From assembly GCA_947000775.1 (NCBI GenBank), contig CAMQGK010000463.1, forward strand, positions 2,179,001-2,243,000: a DNA stretch of 64,000 bases, read 5' to 3'. This document shows positions 50,160-61,029 of the stretch, in pieces. Position 1 is the stretch's first letter. Each line of letters begins with the position of its first letter. Position numbers and translations under genes: made by a program. The notes below the pieces were generated by a model. That model made no database searches. It was not told the DNA's origin and saw nothing but the letters and a program-made list of their open reading frames with translations. This DNA comes from Pterois miles. Lineage: Eukaryota; Chordata; Actinopteri; Perciformes; Scorpaenidae.

Positions 50160-52333
50160 GTATACATTCCCATGCAGCTCCTTCCTTCCCCTTTCTTTCC
50201 TTTCTTTTTTTGTTTCCCTTTTTTAACTGTTTTTGTTTGTCCTCCTCTATTTTCTTTCCTCCCGTTCTCCCTTCAACCTGTCGCTTTTTCCTTTACTTCG
50301 TCTCCTTTTTCATCACCCTTTCCCATTTGCTTTTCCTCCCACTTCTTGTCTCCTCCTTGCTCCACACACCCCCTCCGTCACTCTCCTTCCCTTATGACTT
50401 CATCCTTTATTTCGTCCCTCCCTCCTCCTTCCCTCGTCCCCGATCCCTTGTTTCTGTCACCTCCCTTCCTCATCCACATCTCCTCTCTTGTTTCTATTCA
50501 CTCGTCTTCCCTTTCTTTCCCGACCCCTTCTTTCCGTCTTTGCTGAAATTGATCTTTTCTTCTCTTTTCACCCTCTCCTCCCTGAAATCTGTCCTCACTC
50601 ATCTCTCATTCATCCCTCCCTTTCTCTCTTTTCCCTCCCTTGCTCTTCTCATCCCTTCCTCTCTCCTTTAACCTTCCCACTTTCCTTTCATCCCTCTTTT
50701 ACTTTTTTCTTTCTTACTCTTTTTCTCCCTTTGTTCCATCCAATTTCTCCTTTCGTAACCTAGTCTTTACAGACTCCCTCCTTCCACCTCTCTTTTATCA
50801 CTTCTCCTCTTTCTTTCTCCTGAAATCTCTTTCCTTCCTTTTTCTTTCCATTGCTTCGTTTTTTCTGACTCCCTCCTGCCATCTTTGTTACACCCCTCTT
50901 TCTCCTACTGAAATCCTTTCTTTCCTCCTGCTTCGTTATTTCTTCCATCACTTCTCGCTCCACCTCCCTTCCTCCGTCTTATCTCCTTTTTATGCTTCCT
51001 GCCTCCCTTCACTTTTCCTTAAAATGTGTCCTTCTTCCTTTTTCCTTTCATTCATCAGCCCTCCCTCCCTGTTTGTCTGTCTTTCTTAAACCTCTCTATC
51101 TTTCTTTCATCCTCTCCTCTTCATCCACTTTTCCTTCCTTTCTCATTTCTTACTGTCTATCCTCTTTTCCTCCCCTGGAATCCTCCCTTTCTCATTATTC
51201 TTTCCTCTCTTCCCTTGCTCCTTCTCTTTCCTTTAGCCTTCCCATTTCCTTTCATCCCTCTTTAACTTTTCCTCCTCCCCTTTTTCATTCTTTCTCTTTT
51301 TATTTTTCTCCCTTCCTCCATCCGATTCCTCCTTCCCTAACAGTCTTTACTGCCATCCTCCACCCCCTTCTCTCTCTGTTTCTCCTTCTTTCATTTCATC
51401 CATCACTTCTTGATCCACCCTTTTCCTCCTTCCTATCTCATTCTCATGCTTCCTTGCTCCCTTCCCTTTTCCTGAAATTTCTATCCTTCCCTCTTTTTCC
51501 TTTCTTTCATCTGCCCTTCTTCCTCCCTGTTTATCTGTCTTTCTTAAACCTGTCTATCCTTCCTCCATCCTCTTCATTTTTTCCTTCCCTTCTTTCCTTC
51601 TCACTGCCTTTCCCCTCTCACCCTCCCCTGAAATATCCCCTTTCTCATCTGTTTTTCCTCTCATCCCTTTCTCCATCTCTCCCCTCCCTCCCTCTTCAGT
51701 CACTCTTTCTTCTCTTCATTCCCTCCCCCTTTCTCTCCTCCTCCCCATCTTCCACTTTTTCTCCTTCTCTTTTACTTCCCCAACTACCCTTCCTCTCGCT
51801 TTGCCTCTCCCTCTCTCTCTCACTCTTTTCTCCTTCCTCCCTTTCCTCTTTCATCGCTCCTTCTTTTCTGACTCCTGTCTGTCATATCTCTTTCACCCCT
51901 CTTTCTCTGTTTCTCTTTTCACTGAAATCCCTTTCTTTCTTTTCTTTCTTTCTTTATTTCTTTTCATCCATCAGTTCTCGCTCCACCTCCTTTTCTCCTC
52001 CCTATCTCCTTTTCATGCTTCCTTCCTCCCTTTCCTTTTCCTGAAATTTCTCTCTTCTCTCTTTTTTCCTTTCATTCATCTGGTCTCCTTCCTCCCTGTT
52101 TATCTATCTATCTTTCTTTTCTTGTCCTCCATCCTCTTTTTTCTTCCCCTTTCTCTTTCCCTCACTCTTTCCCCTCTCTCCCTCCCTGAAATCCCCCCTT
52201 TCTCATCCCTCTTTCCTCTCATCCCTTCCTCCCTCCCTCTCCAGTCACTCTTTCTTTACTTCTCCCCACTTTCTCCCTCTCTCTTCTTCTCCACTATTTT
52301 CCACCTGTCCTCCCTCTCCTTTACATCCCAGAC

Positions 52334-52371
<38 letters not shown>

Positions 52372-52380
52372 ATTCTTTGC

Positions 52381-52418
<38 letters not shown>

Positions 52419-52420
52419 GC

Positions 52421-52470
<50 letters not shown>

Positions 52471-52480
52471 CGTCGCTCGC
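50160..52480 (+). repeat. Roughly 2.3 kb polypyrimidine tract with diverged higher-order repeats
   Basis: Almost every base on the plus strand is C or T, broken at intervals by motifs such as CTGAAAT. It is not random: a module running from an ATGCTTCCT start through CTTTTCCT and GAAATTTCT or a variant occurs at 50993, 51447 and 52016. It is preceded by a CATCA.TTCT.G.TCCACC block and followed by CTCCCTGTTTATCT or a variant. Pure (CT)n blocks lie at about 52337-52370, 52381-52412 and 52421-52467. The long open frames here (for example 50992-52044) are Ser/Leu/Phe/Pro artefacts. Confidence 0.9.
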
Positions 52481-52577
52481 TCTCCGTGCTGTGCGGACCT
52501 ACCAACCACCTCTCTCCTCTCCTTCACTGAATCTCTTCATCTCTCCGTCTCTCTCCTCCGGTCCTCCGGTCTCTGCT

Positions 52578-52688
52578 ATGACAGCTCACACCAGCAGCGT
52601 GTTGCCCGATCTCAGACCGACAACCCGTCACCGGTTATCCTGTCCAAACCTGACCATGGACATGTGTGTGTGGGGTATTCGTGATTGA
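52578..52688 (+). CDS. Possible upstream ORF, 36 codons
   Basis: The ATG at 52578 opens 36 codons ending at TGA 52688. A second in-frame ATG at 52656 sits in ACCATGG, a near-ideal vertebrate start context, giving a 10-codon MDMCVWGIRD. The main exon's ATG lies 165 bases after the stop. If transcription starts upstream of 52578, these would be upstream ORFs able to reduce translation of the main frame. Whether they lie in the mRNA is unknown. Confidence 0.3.
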   Translation: MTAHTSSVLPDLRPTTRHRLSCPNLTMDMCVWGIRD

Positions 52689-52853
52689 TCTCCGGGTGTT
52701 GTTATTAATTTTTTTGTATTAAAAACGAAAGAAAAAGGAGGAGGGGGGGCGGCCGTCCTCTTTTACCCCCCTCCGCTTCCTTCAGCCAAGCAGAGCGGCA
52801 AGGTGGGGAGAAGGCTTTAACATTAAGCCAGCTTGGATTTATTTAACAGCAAA

Positions 52854-52992
52854 ATGACGGATTTGGGAGCGCCGGAGATGCTGCTGATGAGGAGGAGGAG
52901 GCTGAATGTAAAGAAAACGGGCAGGCTGAGACGCGACCTCCCGCTTCTCCTCCTGCTGGGGCTCCTCTTCGGGGATTTCTCCCCGTCCAAGG
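52854..52992 (+). CDS. First coding exon of an unnamed secreted or membrane protein
   Basis: The ATG at 52854 (context AGCAAAATGA, A at -3) opens 46 codons plus one base, ending at a strong donor, AAGG|GTGAGT (GT at 52993). The peptide has a long basic n-region (RRRR at residues 13-16, KK 20-21, RLRR 24-27) and a hydrophobic core, LPLLLLLGLLFG at about residues 29-40, then polar DFSPSK. That is signal-peptide or signal-anchor like. The donor leaves phase 1, common for genes whose extracellular modules (CUB, Ig, EGF) are on 1-1 exons. The frame stays open past the donor only into GT-rich intron sequence. I could not identify the gene; a large neuronal or extracellular multi-domain gene with a long intron 1 is an inference. 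Confidence 0.6.
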
Positions 52993-53196
52993 GTGAGTTT
53001 TTGGAGGTTTTCCGCTTGTCTGTGTGTTTGCGTGCGTGCCCGCGCGATTGCATGCCTGCAAATGTGTGTGCGTGCGCGCGCGTTGGAGGGCATCGGGGTA
53101 TTCGCAGGTTGGTTTGTTTGCGTGTGAGCGCGCACGCGACAGTGGGAGAGGGAAAGAAAGACGGTTAATTCGTTACGTCTCGTTGCTGCGGACAAC

Positions 53197-53197
<1 letters not shown>

Positions 53198-53267
<70 letters not shown>
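53198..53267 (+). repeat. (GT)n microsatellite in presumed intron 1
   Basis: A GT array of about 70 bases, some 200 bases after the exon's donor. Confidence 0.95.
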
Positions 53268-53270
<3 letters not shown>

Positions 53271-53672
53271 CGCGCGCTCGCCTCTTCGGGGGTGGCGTGT
53301 CCTTTTGTGCGTGCGTGCGTGTTTGGGATAGCGAGCGCAAAAGAGAGAATGAGAGCAAGCCGATAGGCACGTGTGTGTGCGCGCGCGTGTGCGCGTGTGA
53401 GAGAAAGCGAGTGCAGTGGCCAACTTGGACACAGTAGGCTATTACATCTGGGGAACAGTGTAGGCATGCTGGGGGTTTCTGGGGCCCTCCAGGATGTGCA
53501 GATCATCAAAATAGATAAACTTCAAAATGAAGCACTAAATCCAGACTTCCTGTAGTTTGTCCAGGTGTAGTCCACAACGAGGGGGCTCACATCAGATAGA
53601 CCAACACTTACACATCTTGTTTGGTTTTAGGCAAATCTTAACTCTATAACCTGTGTTACTGTTTACAAATGA

Positions 53673-54092
53673 AGAGGGATGCACCGATCTTTCCCGATAG
53701 ATACCTTGGCTTTGGCTATCGGCCATTACCGAGGACCGATCAGATGCTCGTGTTTGATTAATAAGCTGTATGCCTCAGTGTGTGGAAGTGACTGGGATCA
53801 TTCTGTTATGTGTAAGGAAACATCAGGCTGGACTTGAACATTGCTGAAACATTTAGTAAATTGTTATTTATATTAAAATAATAGATTACACACCAACAAC
53901 TTGGCAAAACATCTTCAAAATGAAAAGGAATTACAAATAAGGTGTAAACCTTTTTAATGCAAACAAAGCAGTCAAGACATAAACAGGAATTTAAATTCCA
54001 ATATACAATGTGTATAGTATTTAAACATAGATTTGAATTAAGTAGATCTGCCCCAGTGTCACTGATATCCTCTGTCGTATCGGTGCATCCCT
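53673..54092. mobile_element. 420 bp hAT-type MITE with exact 8 bp target duplication
   Basis: Ends AGGGATGCACCGAT and ATCGGTGCATCCCT are exact inverted repeats. ACAAATGA flanks both sides (53665-53672 and 54093-54100), the 8 bp duplication expected of hAT. The left end has two extra bases (AG) before the repeat. No coding capacity. Confidence 0.85.
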
Positions 54093-54104
54093 ACAAATGA
54101 GCAG

Positions 54105-54108
<4 letters not shown>

Positions 54109-54176
<68 letters not shown>
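54109..54176 (+). repeat. (GA)n microsatellite
   Basis: An uninterrupted GA array immediately downstream of the MITE. Confidence 0.95.
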
Positions 54177-54179
<3 letters not shown>

Positions 54180-54699
54180 GGTGAAATTTCTCCTGGAGGG
54201 CATTTAGACAGGAAATCCCATGCTCATTGTATAACATGATTTAGTGGAGTCACCACACACAGGAGCAGTTGTCTCAGCGGCTGTGGCGAGTCTGATGGTA
54301 TGACAGGGGATTGACGCCGTGTGTCAGCAGCCCAGCAGGTCTGTGTTGGTGGGGATTCAGTGACCACGGAGGATCCTCGTGCTGTAGATGGATAGAGAGA
54401 AGAAAGTGTTAACATTCTCCTCGTTTGGTGGGAGCGTTACTGTCACTTTGTTTATCAATAGCTTCTCTGTGTGCGCTTCTCCTCCCTCGCTTTCTCAATG
54501 CTCTGTATTTCTCTCTCAATCTCTCCCTGCCTCTCTAACACACATGCATCTGTCAGATTTACTCCCTCTGAGATACAGAACTAAATTGTTTCCAGCAGTG
54601 TTAAAATTTCTGATAATTGCTTGTGTGTTGCTGTATTTTTTTTCCTGTGTAGTGCCCATTTATTTCCCTAACCACTGATCTATCTCTGGGTGTGCATAT

Positions 54700-54701
<2 letters not shown>

Positions 54702-54761
<60 letters not shown>
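54702..54761 (+). repeat. (GT)n microsatellite
   Basis: An uninterrupted GT array of about 60 bases. Confidence 0.95.
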
Positions 54762-54763
<2 letters not shown>

Positions 54764-56281
54764 ACTGTGTTATCTGTATTCCCCTGCCATGCATGCAGGC
54801 TGTCAACCTGGAAATGAAGGAATTTGAGTAGAAGTGTGATTGTGGGAGAATTGTGAATGTTGATGAATATGATGATGGCGTGTTTAAGCTGTTTGCGATT
54901 GACTGCTTCTCCTTATCGCCTGCGGTTCATCTTTTACTCCAGTCTGCGTGTGCACTTGTTTGTATCTGCGTTTCCTGCATTATCGGTTTAAAATCTACTC
55001 CCCCCTCCCCTTACAGTCATAAGCAGTTTTATAGGTACAGTATGTATGATGCAGATTCGATAATAGATTAGCAATTTAAATCAAGAAAATATAGAACATG
55101 TCACATGCAATTTACTTTTTCAATGCAATATCTGAAAACCCTGACCTTGGCCACAGATAAAGCTTTTTTGTGACACTTTATTAAAGTGTGATGTGCGGCA
55201 TACCTGCAGATATTTTAGTTATTGAAGAGTTTAACACTGAGAAACACCGAGCACGAGAAAACTAAAGGGCAGACTGACATCTGGAAAGACAGACGGAGGG
55301 TGGCAATAATTTATTTCGTCAAACCTCAACCCCCAGATGGTTGCCAGCCTTTTAAATGTGATGTCGCACTTTAACTTCCAACACACACAACTAATTATTG
55401 ATTGTCTGGAAATGTCACCTAGAAATGTCATGAAAAGTCAGGTATCTTCAGACATGAACCAATGTGCAAAATAGCCAACCTGGGCAACATGAAGATGGAG
55501 GGAAACGTCTGTTAAACTGAGTTTTTGTGATGCTAGTGATTATTATTATTTTCTTGTATTTCTTTATTGCTCAATCCCTCAGTGAGCTTCTACAAAATAT
55601 TCTTTTGATAATCACCACATTTATCATTTCTGTAATTAGCACTTGTAGTAAATGATAATAATAATAATAATAATAAGGTAATCAGTAGTAAAAAATAATA
55701 ATTCATAATAAAATATGAAAAGTAAAACAACAAACAATAAAACAATAGTAACAATAGTAGGTAGTATTATTATTTAATTATGAATTTTAGTAAAAGCACA
55801 TTATACATTGAAATAAGGATCTATACACCCAAAAAAAAGTAAAAATAGATACAACAAAATAGTGTTAATCATGAATCGTCTTTATTCTTTTTGGATGTCC
55901 TACTGTCCTACTCCTGTACAATATTTACACGTTTAGCTGCCAAACTTTGGTTCTTTATCAAACGCTGTGACCAAGAGAAAAAATACATTCAGCTCAGTCG
56001 TCAACAGGTTTCAGCCGCAAAACGTCCAAATGTCCAACTGTGATGATAATTCCCATGAAACCCAGCTAGTGCTTATATAATTGATATATTGTTAGCTACA
56101 CTCTACAGGAGACTGTACAAAGACATTTTTGGCACTCCGTCATACACACACATGCACGCCCGCCCGCACGCACGTTTGAGAGTAACATGTCTGAGAACTT
56201 CATTTTAGACCCCCACTGGGGCCATGAAGCCCTTGTTTAATCAGTCACACTCACACACTCACTTGTTCACTTAGAGAAAAA

Positions 56282-56282
<1 letters not shown>
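54762..56282. other. Presumed intron, no exon recognised
   Basis: AT-rich, with an (ATA)n patch at 55655-55676 and A-rich low complexity to about 55850. No splice-flanked open frame stands out on the plus strand. Confidence 0.45.
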
Positions 56283-56350
<68 letters not shown>

Positions 56351-56454
56351 ACATCTCAGTGACGAATTTTTGTTCCTTTTTCAAAGTGAGGACTGATTAA
56401 ATGTCTGTTTCCAAAGCATTTTAGTGTTGATCTTTATGAGGGCATTAAGACCTG

Positions 56455-56518
<64 letters not shown>

Positions 56519-56616
56519 GACAATTAGCTGACATTGAATCAATGCCAAACAACAAGATATTGGGACTAGCTCCCTGTCCCCCTGCCTGGCATACTAATAT
56601 CAGTCACATGGGAAAT

Positions 56617-56680
<64 letters not shown>
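56283..56680 (+). repeat. Cluster of three (CA)n arrays
   Basis: Arrays at 56283-56348, 56456-56516 and 56619-56680, all in the same phase of strand, separated by about 100 bases of unlike sequence. Confidence 0.95.
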
Positions 56681-56682
<2 letters not shown>

Positions 56683-56920
56683 TTCATGTGAAGGAGAAGA
56701 TGGCTAATTAAAACAGAGCTATGTGCCCAATTCACATTCACTGTATAAATCTGAGGGTATTAGATATATAGAAGACGCGTGAAACATGTTCCTGTGAAAC
56801 TTGTGAAAATTCAGAAAGCATGATAAATGTGAGAGAAAGAAATCTGTGTATATATGAGACAGTTTTTAAGAATATATAGTATTCTATTTATTCTTGTCCT
56901 TGGGGACACACACCGTACAG

Positions 56921-57027
56921 TATACTGTGTGTGGTAAATATTCTACAAGCAGGGACTACTTACTTGGCTATTCAAGCAGCATGAGTAAGTGGACCTTGTG
57001 TTTGTGATATTTACCACATACTGTATA
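56921..57027. repeat. Hairpin with 21-base arms
   Basis: TATACTGTGTGTGGTAAATAT (56921-56941) pairs with 57007-57027 with about two mismatches, over a loop of about 65 bases. Confidence 0.75.
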
Positions 57028-57029
57028 TC

Positions 57030-57905
57030 TGACGCTCAGGAGGGTCACAGGGGATTGTGTTAGCATGACCAAATATAATTGCAAAATTTTCTCCATATTT
57101 TTCTATTTAACATGTCTATCTGCAGTACATCTTTTACCCACATGAGGGAGCCTGATTGTATGTATTGCTCTGATAATTGTAGCCTACTTATTAGGGCTAA
57201 TATTGTATTGATATCATGATATGAGACAAGATATTGTCTCAGATTTTTTGTAATATGGCATACATGTTTTCCTGGTTTTAAAGGCTGTATTACAGTAAAG
57301 TGATGTCATTTTCTGACCATACCAGACTGTTCTAGCTGTTATCTTATTTACCTTTAACAATGTAGTCATTATATCCACATTGCTGATGATTATTTATTAA
57401 ATATCTCACTGAGCACCAGTGGTCAACCTTACAATATTGTTGCAAAATTGATATTTAGTATTTAGTCAAAAAGATTGTGATATTTGATTTTCTCTATATC
57501 GCCCAGCCCTACTACTTATAACATTGAGTCTAATATGAAATGCCTCCATAGATTCAGTTTGTTTTATTGATGTAGAAAAAAACAAGAGCCTCTTAACTCC
57601 CCATAAACGTAAACTATTTAGCAGATGAGAGGAAAAGAAAGTATCTCAGCCTAAATACATTTATTTGGTCTCATTTCTGAAGTATTTAACATGTGTTTAT
57701 GTTTTCAATAACACACATAATATGAAGTTGTGATTTATCAAACATATATTTCTTCAACATAGCTGGTTTACCTTTTTAAGATCATATGAGGTGATGCAGA
57801 CATAGCACAAAAATTCATTTAGAGGTAAGGCCTTTTGTGAATTAGGTTGTGATGGTTTTTGCCATTTTTCTTAAAAGTGGGTCCCCAGGAAAAAAAAAGC
57901 TCTAT
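57030..57905 (+). mobile_element. Non-autonomous element, copy 1, interrupted by a MITE
   Basis: Matches 61030-61620 over CATTGA.T.TAATATGAAA, TTTGGTCTCATTT, AAGTATTTAACAT, GTTGTGATTTATCAAAC and the right end GTGGGTCCCC..GAAAAAAA. The left part aligns with the CAGG.GGGTC.CAGG edge of the other copy. The 320 bp MITE at 57192-57511 is inserted in it. Confidence 0.75.
57192..57511. mobile_element. 320 bp hAT-type MITE (TAGGGCTGGGCGATAT family)
   Basis: The left end is TAGGGCTAATATTG. The right end reads on minus TAGGGCTGGGCGATATAGAG. CTACTTAT flanks it exactly on both sides (57184-57191 and 57512-57519), the 8 bp duplication of hAT transposition. Non-coding. Confidence 0.88.
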
Positions 57906-58372
57906 GATATCCAGAGCATTAATAAAGCAGCAAACAACTATTTGCTATGTAAAGATACTGTATACCTGTAGAGGAGTAATGTCTACCTGAGCAGAGGACG
58001 AAGTCACTCTCCCTCTCTTTGGGTTGTAATCAGAGCTTCTCCGTGCTTTGTTGGCATCACCAGGCCGGCGGTGTGCTTTTAGTGCACACGTGTGCCCCAC
58101 TGGCTAGCTTATGGCCAGCGCTCTGCACTTCTCCCATACGATGGTTCCAGCTGATAACGCCGTCCCGACTGGCGGTGCCACTGCAGAAGCGTAGCGCCCT
58201 CCCTCCGTTTTCCTCCTCAGTTAAACATCGTTACATCTGTCAGCACTTTTGTCATTGCTTTCACCGTTGGTACCGTTAGCTGCGAGCCGCCAGCTCAGCC
58301 GTTGCCGTGTTGAGAGCCATGTAGAAGCAATAGAAATGCGCTCACTTCTGTATTTGGCTCTGTTAACAACTA
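57905..58372 (+). repeat. Interspersed repeat, copy 2 of 2
   Basis: The partner of 2310-2766 in the same orientation. It shares CAACTATTTGCTATGTAAAG, GTCTACCTGAG, GTGCTTTGTTGGCATCACCA and GTTGAGAGCCAT. It directly abuts the element ending near 57905. Confidence 0.7.
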
Positions 58373-59660
58373 AAACTCCTTCTGTGGAAACCTGCAAGTG
58401 AAAGCTGCTGTAGAAACAGATAACTGACAATATAGTTGTTTAAAAGTGCTGTATTAAACAGTTAAAATGTGTATCTGCTTATAACTACATTATAACATGT
58501 TAAAACCCATTTATTACATGTTTTTATGGCTTTTAAATGGGACTTAAAGTAAAGCATTTCACTTTTGCTGAATTGTAGTTTACCTGAGATTCAAAATCAA
58601 GACGAAGGTTTCTGTCTAAAACAACACAGAGGACTTCACATAATTACAGGATGTATTCTGAAAATCAATAGTTAACATGCTCACCAGATGCTCTGTGATT
58701 CTCATGAGTCCAGTGACTCTGCATATGCAGAAGCAAGTGTGCCCGTTTGAGGATCTGCTTGTGCAGGTGATGACACATTACTTTCCAGCTTACCTTAAAT
58801 TTAAAAAGCTGTGTGGTGATGCGTGTTTGCCTGCACATTTGTGGTTGCGTGTGTTTCAGTAATTTTCTGCTTCCTGTCGTATGCGAAGCATGGGAGCACT
58901 TTCACCTCTACGTGGGAGAGAACAGACCAAATGGCACACACATACCGAAAGCCAGACATTTTGGTCAATGTTTTCAGGTGCTTGTATAATAATTGAATCC
59001 CTTCAGTTACACCAAAGTCTACACACAGTTCAAACAAGCTGAGCTTAAGAAAAGAGCATGAATGTGTGTGTACATGCACCTGCAACAGGCAGAGCGAGAC
59101 ATCTCACTGAGTACTGATGATTTTCAGGTACTTGAGGGTCCTTCTAGTTGTCTAGTGAGACCAGAGAATACACACACTTCAATACAGTTAACTACCGCAG
59201 AGCACACAGTTCAATGGAAAGCAAAGTGTGTGTAAGAGAGATACAGTAGAGACAGAGCAAGAGAGCTATAGAGAGATCTAATGAGTACTGGAAGCAATGA
59301 ACCATTTGTTTTTCATTCCCACAAGATATGAAATTTAAATATATATATATATGTATATTAATATACGTGCAGAACATGTGAAGTGAAACTGTGTTACTGA
59401 TAGTATCACAGAGTAGAGTCAGCTATCCGAGAACACACAAAGTACATGCTAAGTGTACATGGGTCATTATGCTTGTGACACTGGAAAGGAAAAAAAAAAA
59501 AAACGTCTTTTTTAGTCGCCCACACTGGCTTGCAAATGAGCGAGTAATCCATCTTTATGGTGTTGAAATGACAGAACTTTTAAAAGAGCCATGGCCTACA
59601 TAGAGTAGACTAATGCAGGGGGAGAGGGCAGAGAGCGCAGAGGAGAGTATGTGTGAAGAC

Positions 59661-59710
<50 letters not shown>

Positions 59711-61029
59711 AAGGAGAGGCACTGCTATGCACTGGGAGACAACGTGAAATAGAAAATGAAAATGTATTCCCCAGCAGACGCGATTAATCAGGAATGTCTT
59801 TTCCATCTTGTGCTGCTCAGCTAGTAATGTCTGGCATTAAGTAATGACATCATAACCCTGTCCGCCCAGAATTTATACCTCAGATATGGAGGGAAATCCA
59901 CCGAGCTGACCTGAAGGCAGGAGCGAACAGGGCTCTAAAATCTGTTGATATAAATGACTGGACTCGAATATTTCATGCTCGCTGTAAATACTGCATCACA
60001 CACAGCAGAATCTTACATCCATCTGTCATTTCAAATCAGAGAGGACAGCATGAAATAAGGAAATAAAAGAGCATGTGTATATCATATGAAATAGCATGAC
60101 AGAGCTTGAAATTATGAACATCATAAAAGTGCTGTTGCATAGCTGGTCCAATTGCGTTTTACCACCCATTAGTATGCATGAGTTAATGCCATGTCTTGTT
60201 TGTCAGGCTCTTTTTCTGAACCACCATGTTAATGTTTTTTTTTTTTTTTAATCTTTAAACCCAACTAATCAAGGCCACTACTTTCATATTTTAATTCTGC
60301 ATGCATCTAAAGAAAGATCTACAGTATGCTATTAAAGCCCCAAATATATGCCCGATGAGCTATGTGCTGTAGCAGGCTGTTGGGAACTATAATATACATC
60401 ATGGGTTAAAGCCTTGCATTTGGCTGGTATAGAGCTTTTAATGCAGCCACTTTAGCACAGCAGTTTGTTGCTGTTTTTCTGTACCTTGTGGTGCAGACGC
60501 CTCGCTGTGGTGGGAGCTGAGGGTTATTTCATAACACAGGATTACTCAGCCAGCCAGCTCTAAAAATAAGCATGAAATGAACCTCTCAACTGGAGTTCAT
60601 AATGAAAGATCAGTCGGTGTGGCTACAAGACATCCATGACAACCAATATCCCAATTTAATTTGACAAAGTATTTAGAACATCAACAGCTGCGGTACATTT
60701 TTACCAATCCCAGTCAAGTACATAATTTCCACCGCTCTCCGTTCATTTGCTATGTTGACGGCGATGCAGGGTATTCTGGTAGTAGCGTAGTGGGTTCAAG
60801 AGGTGCTGTGCATTTACCGATCCGTGTTTGCATTCAGTTGAGGTCTAGTCTATTTTATTCAAAGTCCAGGTGCCAGACATCCCTTGCTTTACCTCTCTGA
60901 ACTTGTGAACAAATGAAAGTTTTCATCTATCAAGACAGAAAGATTCAGCGTAGTGTTCCTCAGCACCTCTCGACAGACGGGGTTTGCCTCTCTTGGTTTC
61001 ACTGACTGTTGACGTCACATATACTGCAC
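58373..61029. other. Presumed intron, no exon recognised
   Basis: Holds a (TA)n-rich patch at 59338-59365, a poly-A run near 59491-59503, a (GA)n array at 59665-59705 and a poly-T run at about 60235-60250. No convincing exon on the plus strand. Confidence 0.45.

Larger units (their letters stand above)
52481..53420 (+). promoter_or_regulatory. GC/CpG-rich presumed promoter and 5' region
   Basis: Just after the CT tract the composition changes: CGTCGCTCGCTC, CCGGTCCTCCGGT, GGGGGGGCGGCCG and, beyond the exon, many CGCGCG steps. CpG is rare elsewhere in the window. This fits a CpG-island promoter over exon 1 at 52854-52992. A TATTAAAAA stretch (about 52715) is not convincingly a TATA box. The transcription start cannot be placed. 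Confidence 0.55.

Noticed and set aside
50992..52044. 350-codon open frame, the longest in the window
   Set aside because: Entirely within the polypyrimidine tract; the protein is only Ser, Leu, Phe, Pro and similar residues dictated by C/T codons, which contain no stop codons.
51801..52688. 295-codon open frame running up to the exon region
   Set aside because: Its first 220 codons are CT-repeat artefact. Only the last 36 codons after ATG 52578 are considered, as a possible upstream ORF.
52854..52992. Naming the exon as a specific CUB/sushi or adhesion gene
   Set aside because: Resemblance was limited to a Leu-rich signal peptide and a phase-1 donor, which many gene families share; a homology search would be needed.
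52839..53432. 197-codon minus-strand frame over the exon
   Set aside because: Shadow of the plus-strand exon and of the GT array, with Thr-His repeats from (CA)n.
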